The notes under the pieces: model-generated | What the model saw: the letters and a program-made list of their open reading frames with translations, nothing else | The model's database searches: none | Told to the model about the DNA's origin: nothing | Position numbers and translations under genes: made by a program | Assembly: GCA_900708905.1 (NCBI GenBank) | Contig: CAADRB010000052.1 | Location: 669,934-733,933, forward strand | DNA length: 64,000 bases | From: Hymenolepis diminuta | Lineage: Eukaryota; Platyhelminthes; Cestoda; Cyclophyllidea; Hymenolepididae | Reading direction: 5' to 3' | Shown: positions 47,622 through 62,000 of the stretch, piece after piece | Position numbering within the stretch: position 1 is the stretch's first letter | Layout: each line of letters begins with the position of its first letter

Positions 47622-50224
47622 CCAGAGGGGAAGACTCTTCCATGAGATGATTCAGATAAATTGACTGTGGTTTTCACACTCACAGTGGGAAAACGGTTTA
47701 TCATGCTCTCTTACCACTTTTCGTGCTCGTCTTTCTGTTCTCTCCAGTTGCTATCACTGTTCTAAAACTTTGACTTGCTCAAAGTTCCTGGCATTCTGAT
47801 TTGAAAACAATGATTCGCTTTACTCTTTTACCAACTGGATACCAGAAGAAAGCTTACAATTCAAATTTTTCAGGATTAAAAATGACTGGTTGCAGGGCTC
47901 CTACTTTTCCCAACTACCAAAGCGTTTAGGCTGATGTTGGTTGAAATGCGAGATAGGATTTGGTGCATACGAATGTAAAAATTTGACATCTGTCAACTGC
48001 CGGGAAGACTAAATACGCAACAACTGCCTGTACCTTTGGCACCGACACCGTTTTCAGGATCTTTTCAAGTCATTACTAAAAATGTGAAAATAATCAGAGC
48101 AAAACTGAGAATGTTTAGTTCAATTGTCTTTGTTTACGGTTTCTAGCATGAAGAATTCTTTTCAAATTTCCAACTTTTGCTCTATTTTAGCGGTAAAATC
48201 TCCCTTTATTACAGACTTACTAAATAATAATTACAGACATATTTTGTAATAATATCTGGAATATTTTTTTTGTTTTCTCAGTTACCTTTTATTCTACTGA
48301 GCGATTCAGAAAGCAGGTGATGTATCTTCCAATAATTTTACTCCTCAAGTCCATCCAGAGGAAAAAATCACATTTTTTCGTTATTGCAGTGAAAATTTAT
48401 TATTGCCTAATTCGAAATAGGTGGGGTATATCAAAATTCATATCAGTTCATAAAAAAAATTAAGCGGTTAACGTTATTTTCAATACAAAATCTCATTTGA
48501 AGCGCAGTTATGGAGTGATGTCCAGATGCTCATTGGTCAAAAAATGAGTTCCGAGTTAACGAATGAGAGCGTACCCACAATGTGCCAGGCTTATTTGCCG
48601 TTCGGTCTAATTCTATGGTTCGTCATGCCGTCCTGATTAGGCGGTGTACTATTACATCCAAAGCCTTTGGTTGTGACCAGCGACGACATTTTAACTTAGT
48701 AGAAATTGTATGTGTTCTCTCAAGAGGAATTCAAAAATTTCGGTCATGGAGTTGAATCTTTACTAAATACGTACTAAATGGGCAGCTCGCATTCCATAAT
48801 TCATAAATCTTGCTTCGTCATCTGGATTGGTGACCAAACTCGCGTAAACGATATCCCGTGTTTGTTGACTGCCTTCTTTCACTCTTGATGGTCCGTCTTG
48901 CTACGTTAATTCATTTTCTGCCAGATATTGAGAAGTCAGAGCGATTTTGATTTGTATATAGCAGCTTACATGTTCTAAACAGGGTAGAGCTAAGACAGGT
49001 AAAATTTTAACACTTGAGAGTTCAAATATCAAAGATAACATCAAAACTGACAGAATCACGAAAGGTAACTGCTTGGATTGCCACTCTAATGAAGTTAAAT
49101 CTACACTAAGGTAAGCAATTCCCTCTTGTCTTCGTCTTTTCTAAATTCAAACCAGGGCAAACGAAAGTATGTCAGATCTGGATTGAGTTAAATTACGACT
49201 CAATATGAAATATTTCATAATACCTCAGCAACGCATTTAGGCTCTGCAATATTTGCTTTTTTAATTAATCCAATTTGCAAAAATTTTATGTGAAATTTTT
49301 TCAAATTAACGTAAAGGCAACAACTTTATTTTGGATCCTGTCAAACGCTGATATTCACTAGCCGATATGACATCATATCTTCCCTTCATATTTCCAGTCA
49401 CATTTAATGTAGCAGGTAACACTGAAATTTTCTTTAAACTCCCAGATTACCGCGTTGCCCTCGACCGGACTAATTTGCTTGAGTGCAGATACAGAGAGTT
49501 TACCCAAATCACTTATCCATAATATGCAGATGGGATAATGGTGACTTTGCAACAACATCTCACTGATGTTTTTCTTGATGACATCACAGAAAATTTGTAT
49601 TAAGTGATATCAACCATGAATGTAACAAGATGAATCATGTTGTTTGAGTAATTGATTGTGATTTTTCCCCATAACGCATTATTAAAATATAAACCAGATC
49701 ATTCTAGCTCCCCCAAACGAGCTGGGTCGCCAAATATTATGCATTTATTGCTCAAAATATTAATTTTTTCCTCCATTTATTTATAAATTACTTACCGTAC
49801 TAACCAAGTTTCATATTTACTCATTGTAGAATCTGAATTAAGGCTTTTTTCGAATTAAAATTAAAGGAGGAAGAGGAGCTTTGACGGAAATTAAATTTTC
49901 CGACATTGCTACTACTAGAAACGTTTTAAATAGATTGTACTTTTCCCTGATACACAGTTTATGTGTCTTTAATGAATTTGTTCTAATTTTAAAATATTTT
50001 AAGTTGAAAAAGAGCTCATAAGTAGTGATGAGTTCAAAAGGCGCAGTGTACTATCTGTAGGCTTTCAAATTTTCGATTCAAGTATTTTTCAGGGCACCTG
50101 CACCAAGCCTGCTCACACCATTTTCAGTTGCATGAGAAGGGAGAACGCCCCTCCATCACAATTAATTTTTGTTGGAAAATTTTTTGCAAAATTTCAAGAG
50201 AAGAAAAAATAAATTGAATAATGA
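47622..50224. other. Intergenic region; no gene recognised
   Basis: The region is AT-rich DNA with short frames only. No repeat family described elsewhere in the window was recognised in it. Confidence 0.45.
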
Positions 50225-50590
50225 TCAGGGGTATCTCGCGTGCGCTAGAACATTCTGGAAAGTGTGGGTATGTAATCGATCACGTAGCGAAAAAGCGCGG
50301 ACGTGTGTGCAGAGGCCTCCTCAGCCAATCAGCAGTCAATATCCCTGCAGCATAGCGTTTTTGGTATTTAATGACTGAGCTTTTGCAAGGAGCCATAGAG
50401 TTGAGTGATAAACTCTCTCCACACAACATCTTTCTTGTTCATACTGCTATAGACATGGAATCGCTAATTTCGGGAGCAAATTTGTAATAGAGGACTCTGC
50501 TAGAGGCTATTTGAACTGCTTAGGAGGATTACTTAGTTGTAGCGAAAAGGCTTATTCGTGTAGCATCCGCTACAAGTTTCTTACCGCTAT
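50225..50590 (-). repeat. Dispersed repeat family A, copy 3 (inverted)
   Basis: Its reverse complement follows copies 1 and 2 block by block: GTAGCGGATGCTACACGAA, AAGTAATCCTCC, CTAGCAGAGTCCTC, ACAAATTTGCTCCC, TGTGTGGAGAGAGTT, CGCTATGCTGCAGGGATA, TGACTGCTGATTGG, CCTCTGCACACACG, GCTACGTGATCGATTACA and CACTTTCCAGAATGTTCTAG. Confidence 0.75.
50248..50260 (-). promoter_or_regulatory. Three-unit heat shock element
   Basis: GAA-CA-TTC-TG-GAA is a three-unit alternating HSE at the position in repeat A copy 3 that matches the four-unit array of copy 2. Confidence 0.5.
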
Positions 50591-53500
50591 GGAGACCCCC
50601 CGACTTAATCTTATTTTAATATCTGACGTATTGATGACAAAAATTTCAATATTTCCTATTTTAATTTTGTGAAAAATACAAATGAATGTCAAGATTATGA
50701 CTACTTATGTGCTTTTTTGGGAAGTGCCATGTAAAGAGAGAACAGTAAAATGTTAGAGTTATCATTTAACGCTTTCTCCAGAGACTAATGCATCTGTAAT
50801 CATAGCGCCCGTGTTGGCAACATTGGGAAAAAAACGGAGATAAAATGAGCAAAAATCTAATGAAGGGGATGAAAATAATGAACGAAGGACGGGGGAGAGC
50901 ACGAGTATCTAGCGTCTACACCGAGCACATAAAAACAAGTGTGGTATAATGTCGACTGACTAGCTTAGTTACCAAAAGGGAGAGAGGTGAGTAAGGATCG
51001 ATAATAAGTATGCTGTACTTGCGTAAAGAGCTTCATTCTTTAATGTAATAATCACTTAGACCCGACGTCAAATATAGAGTGTTATGACATGCTTGAGTTA
51101 TAATTACATGTTCATAATATCTAGTTAGTAAATCAACTATTTATACTATCTTTCCTTATATGGATATCGTAGATATGTGTTCTCTATCAGATTAAAACGC
51201 TGACGTTATTTCGTTTTTCCCCTTCCTTCTATTTAGTTTATCCCAGCTACTGCGAAACTTTAGAACATGTCTGCTTATTGGAAAAGACGCTATAAATGAT
51301 AGTATTCTGAGAAAAAGTTAGAATATTTAGTCGCATAGGGGTACAGAGTTTTTATCTCTTCACCGTTCAGCTCTAAAGAATTTGCACTGTCAAATTTGGC
51401 TGATTTCGGTAAAGGTTCTTTGCGGAGACCTGCCAATGTTGAGGATGACTTTCTGATATGTGACATCACAACCAACCCTGTCTTATATAAGATTTAAAAC
51501 ATTCGAAAATGTGAGGATGGTATCCTATTTGTTAGCTTGGTCTAGTAACTGGTGATTCTGTCAAAAGTGGAGAAGCATTGCTCCCTTTCTACAGAAATTT
51601 GAATGCATTTATCAATTTAGCACTTCACACGTTCGCTTGAATTCCCTTCTATTGGAGATTTATTACACTTTTATTGGCGAAAATCGACTGCAAACTAAGA
51701 CTGCTTTAGGAATCTTGATTGATTTGATCTAGCCATGATTTTGTGTAAGATATTTTTCGTTCTCACTGACCTAAGTTCAAAGATAATGACAACTCGGGAG
51801 ACCTTTCATGTCAGCTCAAACTCTTTCTTGAAAATTTAAGTTATCTAGGACACTCAGGTTGCGATTTTTCACCACTTTATCCTTAACACCCTCAGTGGAC
51901 CTGAGAAGGTAATTCCTGTTGGAGATAAGTTTGTAAGACAACTGACCTGATGTTTATCAGCGCAGATCCGATTGATTCAATCCAGTTTGAGTATATTTGA
52001 AGCCAGAAACAAGCGAATATCTGGCGTTCCTCCCGTTTTATTAACCCATAAGATTCCCAGATTTTTACTTTGATTGTAATAATTCGCTTATGCTTAAACG
52101 TCATACACTTCCAAAAGACGGTGACGTCATTTATATGCGGCTTTAATATGTCATTGTTTTTCATTAGTATTAATTAAATAAGAAGTAATAAATTATTTGA
52201 CAGTTTTTATGTGCCAAAAAATAAATAATAAAAGATAAATTAGCCACCGGTTCAATCCCAGACTGCTTAGAAAACTGCTAGTCGTCTTTTTAGTCGGTGG
52301 AAACAAAAAAATCAATAAATTAAATTCAAAAAGCTGAATCAGAAGTTTGCGATTGGCATCCTAACGCATATTCTTTGTTTTGTTCTGAAATACGCCGCAA
52401 AAACGTAATTTATGGGTTGATTCCGCATCCATAAGCTCAGGAAGGAGCAACGATTTCTTGGAAATATAGATTTGATCATGTAAATCAACATTCAACACTG
52501 TTATTCGCCATTCACATTCATTTATATGCTTCCACCGACTTTAATTCCTCTTGTATCTTACACCATTAGGTAGAGCAAAGAAGGATGAACATAAAGAAAT
52601 CTTAATTCTGTGCACCGGAGGGAAGAGGAATCTATGACTCATTATAAACCAGTCGTATTCTACCCAGACTTCTGTCCAAGTTCAGACGAATTCGAGGTGA
52701 TTTCTGAACGTCCCATCAATGTAAAGGCTTAATATTTCAAATTAAACTCTTCAATCTCCTACAAAACTATGCCCAAATTCAACCTAGCTTCTCGAATATA
52801 TTAGTTTATTAAGGTCTGAAGAACAGAACAACGAAGTCAGCCCCAACTCGCATTCCTGAGAAGCTTTGATTTTATATATTTCTTCCTTTTAGACGCATGA
52901 ATCTCATGACGCAGCTATGCACCCTTCTTATCAAATTTTTTATATCGAATATAATTATCGTCACTTTAAGTGAAGTTATGTAATGCATGATTTATAAAAA
53001 ATAAAGAAAAATAATTTTATTTTCATTGATAATTCTGAGGACAGACAAGTCATATTTGTAGTACTTCTACACCAAGTCAGTTTCTCATCAATAAAATGAG
53101 GACGCTGAATCGGTTTATCACAACACAGTTTGTCCCCACTTAGTACTGACGCTTCCCTCTTTTCAATCAATTCTTCCTTCTACCCCTTCCTCCTTCTACC
53201 TCTGGCTCCTTCCCAATTATACGATATACACGCGGTCGTAGTTAATTCCTGTTCTTCTCAATGGGGAAAGACTGTTGTATCCGTTAGCCTTAGAATGGTC
53301 AGTAGCTTCGCTTGAGATTGGCGCAACATTTATTCATAATACTTTTTTACTGTAATCAGTATTCACATACAAATTAAAAACTAGGATTCGGTTCTATGGG
53401 GAAAAATGCAAGATTATTTGCCCCCATTTATTTATTTTAATACATGTTTACTCATTTCTGCATTCAGCACATTTTCACCATCGGATCAAGTTTTCTTATT

Positions 53501-55285
53501 GATTGAACTTAAAGAATTGGGTGGTATTAATCCTATTGGCTGACAACAAATATTTCATAACACTGAAGAAAATAGAGCTACCACTAATGATTTCGAAAAA
53601 CTAGCACAGTCCGATGAACTGAACACTTGACTCAGGAAGGTGATATGGTGAGATCCAAGATTGTCAGCCACTGAAAAAATCAGAAAAATATTTTCCTTTT
53701 CTAGATGCCGTTTAGATGCCATTCTATTGGCATGATAAGATGCATAAACGTAACGAGGAATATAAGTCGTTACTAATTCAAATGATATTTCAAAAAGACT
53801 CGCATCGAAGATGATAATATCGTCTAGGATGACATTTTGACGTGGCGTTTCGACCATTCATATCAAGCATTTGAGGTACATTTTTCTAACAGTGGACCGA
53901 CCAATAGTGCAAAAGCATTGCTCGATTTTCCTTATCTTATATAATTTCAAAATTCTTAACTTTAATTTTTTAAGCAATTTGCTATGGTATATTCTAGACA
54001 GGAAAACAGGAAAAATTTTCCTCCAATGATAGGAAACAATCGGAGGGAATCGGCGAACGGAGATAGCATGAAAATCCAGTGATTTCACCAAGTGTGTGAG
54101 AACCGGAATATGGAAATAACAAGGTCGAATTAACTGAGCAATCACAAGATCAAGACGAGTTAAAATCGGCATTCGATAAATTGCAAGCGGGCTTGGTTCA
54201 TAGAGAGGTGAAGAGCCACGATTGCAGTGGATTTATGGAAATGTTCGAATGTAAGACAATTTTCCATAAACTAAGACGTGTTTCGAGAAATAATTTTCAG
54301 TAGCATTTAGACATCAATTTTTCAACTTCTCTGAGGTATTTAAGCAAGCGACAAAAAGTGTTCTATCCTGCAGCAGTCAATCGTCTATGGAGCATCCATA
54401 GGAAATTTCAAAGGCTAGTCATAAATTCGACATTATGGAAGAAGACGTAAAATAAAACATCGATTTTCTCAATGAAAAATATTTCATTACTTCTCTTTTA
54501 TGAAGCCTTAATTAGAGAATGCTTTAAGGAAAGGCAATTCAAACTTGGATAGGGAGATGGATTGTAATGTTTCTACTGAGAGAGCTTACTGAGGTTCATG
54601 TCATATCAACAAGGGATTCAATCAAAAGACAAAACCGAATAAAAGCAAGTACATGATAAAGACTGAATAAACGGCAGTGGGTTAAGATAGGATGGGATCA
54701 GTTGTGAGGAAACAAGCAAAGGGATTTGATAGAAGAAATCCGTTTGCTAAGTACAGTGAATCAAATTTAAGTTGATGATATTCTTTGGGAAGAAAACGCA
54801 TTTGAGATGGAAAAGAAAATGCTCTATCAAAAAACAGAAAAGAATTCGAATGTACGAAAATGAATACCAGAAAAAGTGTCTCCAATGAATTGACAAAAAA
54901 ACAAGAGTTATGAGAAAATCAAAGAAACATAAAGCAAAAAAATGGCCAAAATTGTGATTTAATGATGTATAAAAAGGAAAATACATCAGAATTACTAAAA
55001 TTTAATAGGGAAATAGAATTAATCAAAGAGTTGAAAAAATTAGACAATAAAAGGGCGAAATAAACAACAAAAAAACCACAAGTAATTCAGACATCCCAAA
55101 CCCAAAATGAAATGCCATTATCCACCCACACCAGTACGATAAAGCGACCATCTTACCACTAACTTTCAACTACGTTGCAAATATATGGCAAACATTGGGC
55201 AAGGAGAAGTGGTGAAGGAAATGTTGTGAAAGCGGCGACAGTGGTGGAGGGAGAGTGGAAGTAAGAGCAGTAGCTGCTGTAGCAG
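50591..55285. other. Intergenic region; no gene recognised
   Basis: Apart from the leader-like segment at 53150-53260, only short frames are present. The stretch 54480-55250 is strongly purine-rich on the plus strand. Confidence 0.45.
53150..53260 (-). mobile_element. Retroelement leader-like segment, inverted and diverged
   Basis: On the minus strand, GAGAAGAACAGGAATTAA, ACGACCGCGTGTATA, ATAATTGGGAAGGAGCCAG and a GGAAGGGG-type purine tract match the order of the leader after the LTR at 20790-20890. Similarity is weaker than between the other two copies. Confidence 0.35.
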
Positions 55286-55629
55286 NNNNNNNNNNNNNNN
55301 NNNNNNNNNNNNNNNNNNNNNNNNNNNNNNNNNNNNNNNNNNNNNNNNNNNNNNNNNNNNNNNNNNNNNNNNNNNNNNNNNNNNNNNNNNNNNNNNNNNN
55401 NNNNNNNNNNNNNNNNNNNNNNNNNNNNNNNNNNNNNNNNNNNNNNNNNNNNNNNNNNNNNNNNNNNNNNNNNNNNNNNNNNNNNNNNNNNNNNNNNNNN
55501 NNNNNNNNNNNNNNNNNNNNNNNNNNNNNNNNNNNNNNNNNNNNNNNNNNNNNNNNNNNNNNNNNNNNNNNNNNNNNNNNNNNNNNNNNNNNNNNNNNNN
55601 NNNNNNNNNNNNNNNNNNNNNNNNNNNNN
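55286..55629. other. Assembly gap (344 N)
   Basis: The left flank ends in CAGTAGCTGCTGTAGCAG, a degenerate CAG/CTG trinucleotide stretch, so the gap may be a repeat that was not assembled. Reading frames called across it have no meaning. Confidence 0.95.
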
Positions 55630-55989
55630 CTCCACACCCAACATCAATAGGCCATCATCCACTCTCACCCCTGCCACTAGGCATGTACCTTCCAATACGA
55701 AGCTGTTAAGTAAGCTGCGGATGCGCTCACGTCTGTTAATTTCTTCTCCGTCCTTTCTTTTCATGTAGCTGTGTTTCTGTTTCTTTATGTTTTCATTTTT
55801 TTTCTTACATTTTTTGTTTTCTTTTTCTATCCAACGTGATTGTTTATTTGCTTTAAATTGAAATTTTTCCTCCTTAAATTTTTACGTATTGTTCCACTTC
55901 ATCTGTTTGCAGCCCTCGAGATTTAAATCCCCTCAATCTTTAACATTATTTGCAAATTTCTTTTTTATAGCAGTGCATTTTATGTCCTA

Positions 55990-55995
55990 TTTATT
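55990..55995 (-). terminator. Poly(A) signal AATAAA of METTL14
   Basis: A canonical AATAAA on the minus strand lies about 100 nt after the METTL14 stop codon. Confidence 0.6.
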
Positions 55996-56096
55996 GATAT
56001 TACTATTAAGTCAATAAGATAAATGAACAATCTGCACTTGTGGGATCATAAACAAGAACGAGAGAGGGGGGTAAATTGTACACAAAAATTTCCGAG

Positions 56097-59000
56097 TTAT
56101 TTAAAGTCAGAAGAATTGGAAGGGGTCGTAGAGGAATTCTGATTTGCAGCAGCAAACATTTGCAGAACCAAGGTCTGTATTTTCTCATTTGCACCAAAAC
56201 AGCCGGGATTAAGTTGTAGGTGGTTGGGTTGACCCAAAAGGGGCAGATTAATTCGCTGTGGAGTCTGTTGCAGCAGAAGGGAGGCTTGTAGAGATACATC
56301 CGACGCTAGAGCATCAGCGGTTAGGGATGTTTGACCTTCAGCAGAAAAATATGGCAAATATTATCTAATTATAAGCAGTCCTTGGAATTCTCAGTTGAGG
56401 AGCTAGTCCTGCATAGCTTTTTTGTGAGCGTACTAAAATGCCCTACTTCCTTCTCCTGGTTTCTATTTTCATTTAAGTCTTGGTCGCCAACATCTCTTTG
56501 TGTGGTGAAGTTTGTAGGATGTTATAAGGTTGATGAGTCCATCAGGCTCTTCAGATAATAATTTATCTCTATTCCTTCATTACACTTTTTCAGAGAATTC
56601 TTGTGGCCAAGGTTAAACAAAAAAAACACTTCTTTGCGGCAGCTACTTAGTTCCCTTATACTGAACTTTCTTTAGAGCTACAAGATATAAGACAAGAACT
56701 AGAAAGGAAGCATGAAAATAAAGCCACCACTTTGGTGAAACAGACAAGATTACAATAGGATTTCTATTGTCGCTGGAAATTCCAACGCACACTGTGAAAG
56801 CAGCGAAATATAATGCTGCCAATATAATGCATGTGAATGCTCACGGAAAGCAGGAGAGGTCACTATAAGTGAACAATAACTTTTTAATTATTCTATATTT
56901 GCTAGTTTTAATTCCTAAAAAAGACAAATTGAATTAAAGGTCATCCATCAGAATGTTATGCTAATGCATATTCAATTTGGAATGAAGCAGCTGGGAAAAA
57001 ATATTTATCTGGAGAAACAAAAAAGACCCATCTCCAGTACATTTTCTCTCATCTGAGCTAAAAATTAACACTAAGACACACTAAGGAATGACCTAGTCAA
57101 AATATGCTCTCCAGAGCCCTATACGCACAGTAAGAAAAAGCTTATCTGTGTTCATGGTTTGCACTATAATATTACATAGTAGCCTTTTAATAGATATTTA
57201 AACAAAGATGTACGCACCTAGTGATGATAGTAAGGGGTTCATTTGGTGTTGAGTGGGTAGGTTATTATGAGCTGCTAACGATAATAAATTCAGCAGAGAT
57301 CTCTGGTCAATCCTGTTCTGGTGATGATGAGACGTGTTCATTCTCGCACCAGGAATTGGTTTGCCAAGAAGAGAGGGAGTTGTACCTTCTCTTCCTTGTC
57401 TAATTAAAGAGGCCGAAGAAGAGGGCAAAGAGGGACTTTGTGTTCCAGCACCTGTCTGCAGTGAATGAGATGAAGAGGGTGGTGATTTAGGTCTCAAGCG
57501 TTCAATTTCCTCCGTACTTCCCACCAAATGTCCATTGGGTTTTCGTGTAAAGTACCCCGCATAGACTTGTGGGTCGAAATTGCTAGCTGATAGTTCACTT
57601 CCAACTGTTAACCAACCCTAAAAATACATCTACTGACTACATTTCAGTAGCATTTGTGGTATATTTTCAAAAAAGGCACACTTACAGCTCTGAGAGTGCT
57701 ATCACGACCAAATAGATGGAGTCTGCGTCTACCCAGACAAAAATGTTCAATAATGTGGAATATTTCCGTGGGTTTATCTCTTCCTCCATATGTCAGGCCA
57801 GCAGATTTAGGATCTTCACTAATAATTAAATCAATATCAAGGTTTGCGTGAATGAAATCTCCATCGACTGATCGTCGGACAGTTCCATGAATTCCCATTA
57901 GACAGTGTTCTTTAGTGCGTTGAAGAACTGCACCTGGTTCTAATTGGTCGTGACCTGGTCGATTTTTGTTGGTTTTAATCCAACAAATGTCCTCGCATCT
58001 TCGAAAACCCCACTTCTTGAGACACTAGAGGATGAGAAGTGATTGGTTGTTATTTTTATACAAAGTATTTAAATAAAGTTGGGAATCTGAATTTCAAGGT
58101 TCACTTACTTTCCTGGCTCCGTCTAGCCCCTCGCCACTACCACACCAAATCCAAATGAAGGAGCGCGGGGCTGCGATCTTCTCGATTTCCAACATTTCAA
58201 TCTAAAAGGAAATTCCAAATTGCATTTTTGTTATTTACTGTTTTACTCCTACGGCTGGTGATAAATACTTCAATCAGCTTCGAAAATACACTACTGTTAT
58301 CCAATGTAAACACAAAAAATAGGGTAGAGACGCCAATGTCGGACTGATTTATAATGATTAGAGCAACGACTTCCGTCTCTAATATGTAAATCCCACCTCG
58401 CGGAAAGCCGTGCAAGAAAAGCGAAATATCGAGATCTCTCTTTCATAAGCATTACTTCGAGGGCTCGATTCTTGGATGCTTTAAGTCTTCAAAAAACAAC
58501 CAAAAGTGACTAAAGTCGAGATCTAGTTTAATGCGAGCTCACTTTCGGGGTATTTAAGAGTAACTTATGTTATAGATTGAGAAATTTCTCAGTTAACAAC
58601 AAATACTCTTCTGAGTACTGGTATGTAAACGATATAAAATGCTAACCGTTAAACGAGGGCTGCATAAACCCCCTCATCCCAGAGCCGCTAAAGCTCTGAA
58701 AATAATGATAGAAGTCTGTTAGGGATTTACAATCATAAAACTAGGTCTTAAAAGGTCTTGGCTCTCTTGTCTCAAACCCCAACCTAAACTTTTACAATCA
58801 AGTTCTTCAGCCAACTCCTGTTACCTTCTCCCTCACCTTCTCATAGCTAAATCAGGTGTTATCATTACTAAATTATTTCCCAACTTACCCTTTGTAGGTT
58901 TATATTTTTGTGACCCTGGCACTTGGCCGACAACAGACTAATAATGTGAGCAACCAGTCTTTTCAAATTCTTAATCTCAACATAGCAGTAAAATAAATGG

Positions 59001-62000
59001 ACATAGATTATGTAATGCTTTATTTTAAAATAAGGTAAATAAGAAAGATTCTATTCAGGCATATACAGCACAGGGATCAAACTTACTTCTTCCCAAGACC
59101 AAGACCGATCTAGCGGCGGTTCCACGAGGATCACATCAAAGACGGAGTTGAGTTCAAGGAGATTGAAGGTGTGCAGATCAGTACGAAGATACATTGGTGG
59201 AGTGACACGGGCCTGGATGAGTTCGTCTTTGAGTCGAATCAGCTCTCGCAATTTGGGGTATTCTTCAAAGCGATGTCTCAGTCCTAGATTTGAAAAGTAT
59301 ACGCATATAATTAAAACAAACTTATAATGAAATTCTTTGCCTCCGTTGCCTATCAAACACATTACTACAAAGGAATCAAAAGTAGACAAAGTTAACAATT
59401 CCGCCAACTAGCAGTTAACAGCATGCAGACTAGATGCAGAATGAAACAATGGAAAGAAATACTCAAATTCGATACCGCGTTACTACTGCAGCAAGGTATT
59501 TGCATCCTCTCTCTCTCTCTCTCACTCTCTCTGGAATCCTTCGATTTCTTTGCTCATATTACTCTTTCTGGGTCTTTCACACTCCTTAATTCTATATCGC
59601 CTCTTTTTTAAAAGATGTTCTCTGATAAATCCTTAATTAGAATGGTGAACTGGTTCATAGAGCCTTCAAACGTTATATCAACTGAAAATAAGGAGTCATC
59701 GCAACGCTTCCCTTTAGAGACAGTTAATTACTTCAGATGAACAAAATGAAGATCATGGTAATGAATGCATGAAATTGGACATTAGCATGAATCAGAGAAA
59801 TCTGATAAATACAATTACTTGAATCGAATTTCTAGTGAAACTATTTACAGTGGAACGGCCTCAGATTGCTTCTTCTTTCCGTAACGTCTAACTGAATGAT
59901 GTCTTTGAAATAATTTTCACTTTGCCCAATTTTGCCCATTCAAATCTCACAAGTGCTATTTGTGTGGCGAACGAGGACATAAGACATTAATATGCCGAAC
60001 GAAACCAGAATTCAGACAGTATGGCATCACTCAAAAGGTTGAACCAAGGGTCAGTCAGATGAAAGAACCAAAAGCCAGCTCGAAGGAGGGCATGAAGCGG
60101 AAGAATCCACACGAAAGTGTTACAAAAACAGGAATAAAGAGGAACAAAGATAGCATCTTGAAATGGTCCCTGCGAAAATTACATAATGAAAATCAAAATC
60201 GAAAGTGAACGCTTTCAAGAAGACAGAGGATGAAGATCCTCCTTTGAAAATAAAAGTATATGGAGTATTTTGTTCTAGGCATCAGAAGTAAAATCCTTGA
60301 ACCAAAAGAACGAAAAAGGACAAATTCAACGAAAAAGGGGAGGAAGCAATACAAGAAATTTGATAGCTTTTCTCAGGAACTTCTGGACGGTTACTGCCCA
60401 AAATTTGATATTAAATCATCAATGGAATTACTTATGGGAAGGAGGAGACCTAAGCTGTCTAAATCATGCAAATACGCCCCTGTAAAGAGGGATGAGTCGC
60501 CAAGAAGGAAAGGGACTTCAAGCGAAACCGAAGGAATTCCAAAAATAAGGTGCGACGAAAAGGGAGGAGCCAGGGAGGGACTATAATTTTGAAAAATTAA
60601 ATATTTAACATACATTATCTTTCATTTATTATTGACTAACGATTATTATATTATTTATATGAACTAACTGAACTTTTGTATTCGCTGTATATTTATATAA
60701 CAACGAGAATTTGTATTTATCCTTCTTGCTGGCTTGGTTATCAGCTTATAGATAGGGACGCTAAATTTGTCACAACCAATGTAAGTAACCGAACACGTCT
60801 CTGAAGAAAAGCGCTGCTCTCTGGAAGGTCTGTTTTAGGGGAAATTACTAGAACATACTCGGTATCCTATATATAAACCACAGGGCATAGAGATAAAAGG
60901 CATATATAATGAGTGACACTTCAAGTTTCTGAAAGTAAAATTTCCCAGGAGGCAATCTCCATATTTTCTCAGATACTAAACCCGAAACCCACACATGATG
61001 TACGTTTCGGTATGTAAAAACTACGGACATCTCTGTTCAGCCTCATCGGAATCGTTTCCCAAAAATGATATATATCAATTACTAAAATACTGCCGAGGTA
61101 TCGATAGGATAAAATCAAGAACAAATTTCGAATTAAATTTTCACGAGCTGCGCATGATCAACCTTATTTAGGATATTTAAGTTGGGGCTCTTAAACAGCT
61201 TGCCAATTACTAAAGCCGCTAGCACTTGGCAAGATTTTACCACGGCGCGTCTTTCAAATTCTCCAGACGTCATTGAACACAACAATCCCTCTACTCGCTC
61301 CTAAACTCCCAAAACATAGGTCAAAATATACAGATATAACATTTCTCCAGGCCCAACTCCGATGCCCCGGTTTCCAACTCCAACAACCAGATCCTCCAAC
61401 CCGCCCACTTTCTCCGTCTATCTGCAGCTCATTCTATCAGCTTCTATCTACGGCAAATCAACCGTCTTTTGCTTTTATAGACCTATCTCTCTCTATGCTA
61501 CTCCTCATTAAATTTATTCTTTTGCCTTCTTACTCTTTGTAACCCTAAATCTATTTATTCTACAACAAATTATAGAACAGAATTAGATGGCAGCAAACAG
61601 CTCTTTGCTGATAATGAATTCACATAGAAAATAAAATAATATTAAAAAATAAACAGCGTACCCGTATCTCGAATAAAGTTCTGTGGTCGTTTTCCAGTAT
61701 CCACAAAATGCTGACAGTAGTCGTTATGAGGATTAGCACTCTGTGTCCCTTTGAGAAAAGTTGAAGTGCCGGGGAAGACGGGATCAGAGGAATCAGCCGT
61801 GCCGGGTACGGCATTAGACGCCTGCTCATTCCCTTTGACACGAACAATTCGACCGTCTGACACTGTTACCCCATTCTTATTCAACGATAGTAAGCGCTGA
61901 AGTGACCCAGACAAACGAAATGGGTGAATACTCCTTATATTCGGCCTAGATTTTAACACGCAGGGAACCAAATTACAATACCCACTTTAGATTACTTAAA

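Noticed and set aside
52240..52300. B-box-like GGTTCAATCCC with CCACCG/CGGTGG ends, considered as a tRNA or tRNA-derived SINE
   Set aside because: The T-arm does not pair and no cloverleaf or A box could be built.
60260..60586. Lys-rich frame considered as a separate gene
   Set aside because: It has no motif, lies in a METTL14 intron next to a Gag fossil and is best treated as part of that decayed element.
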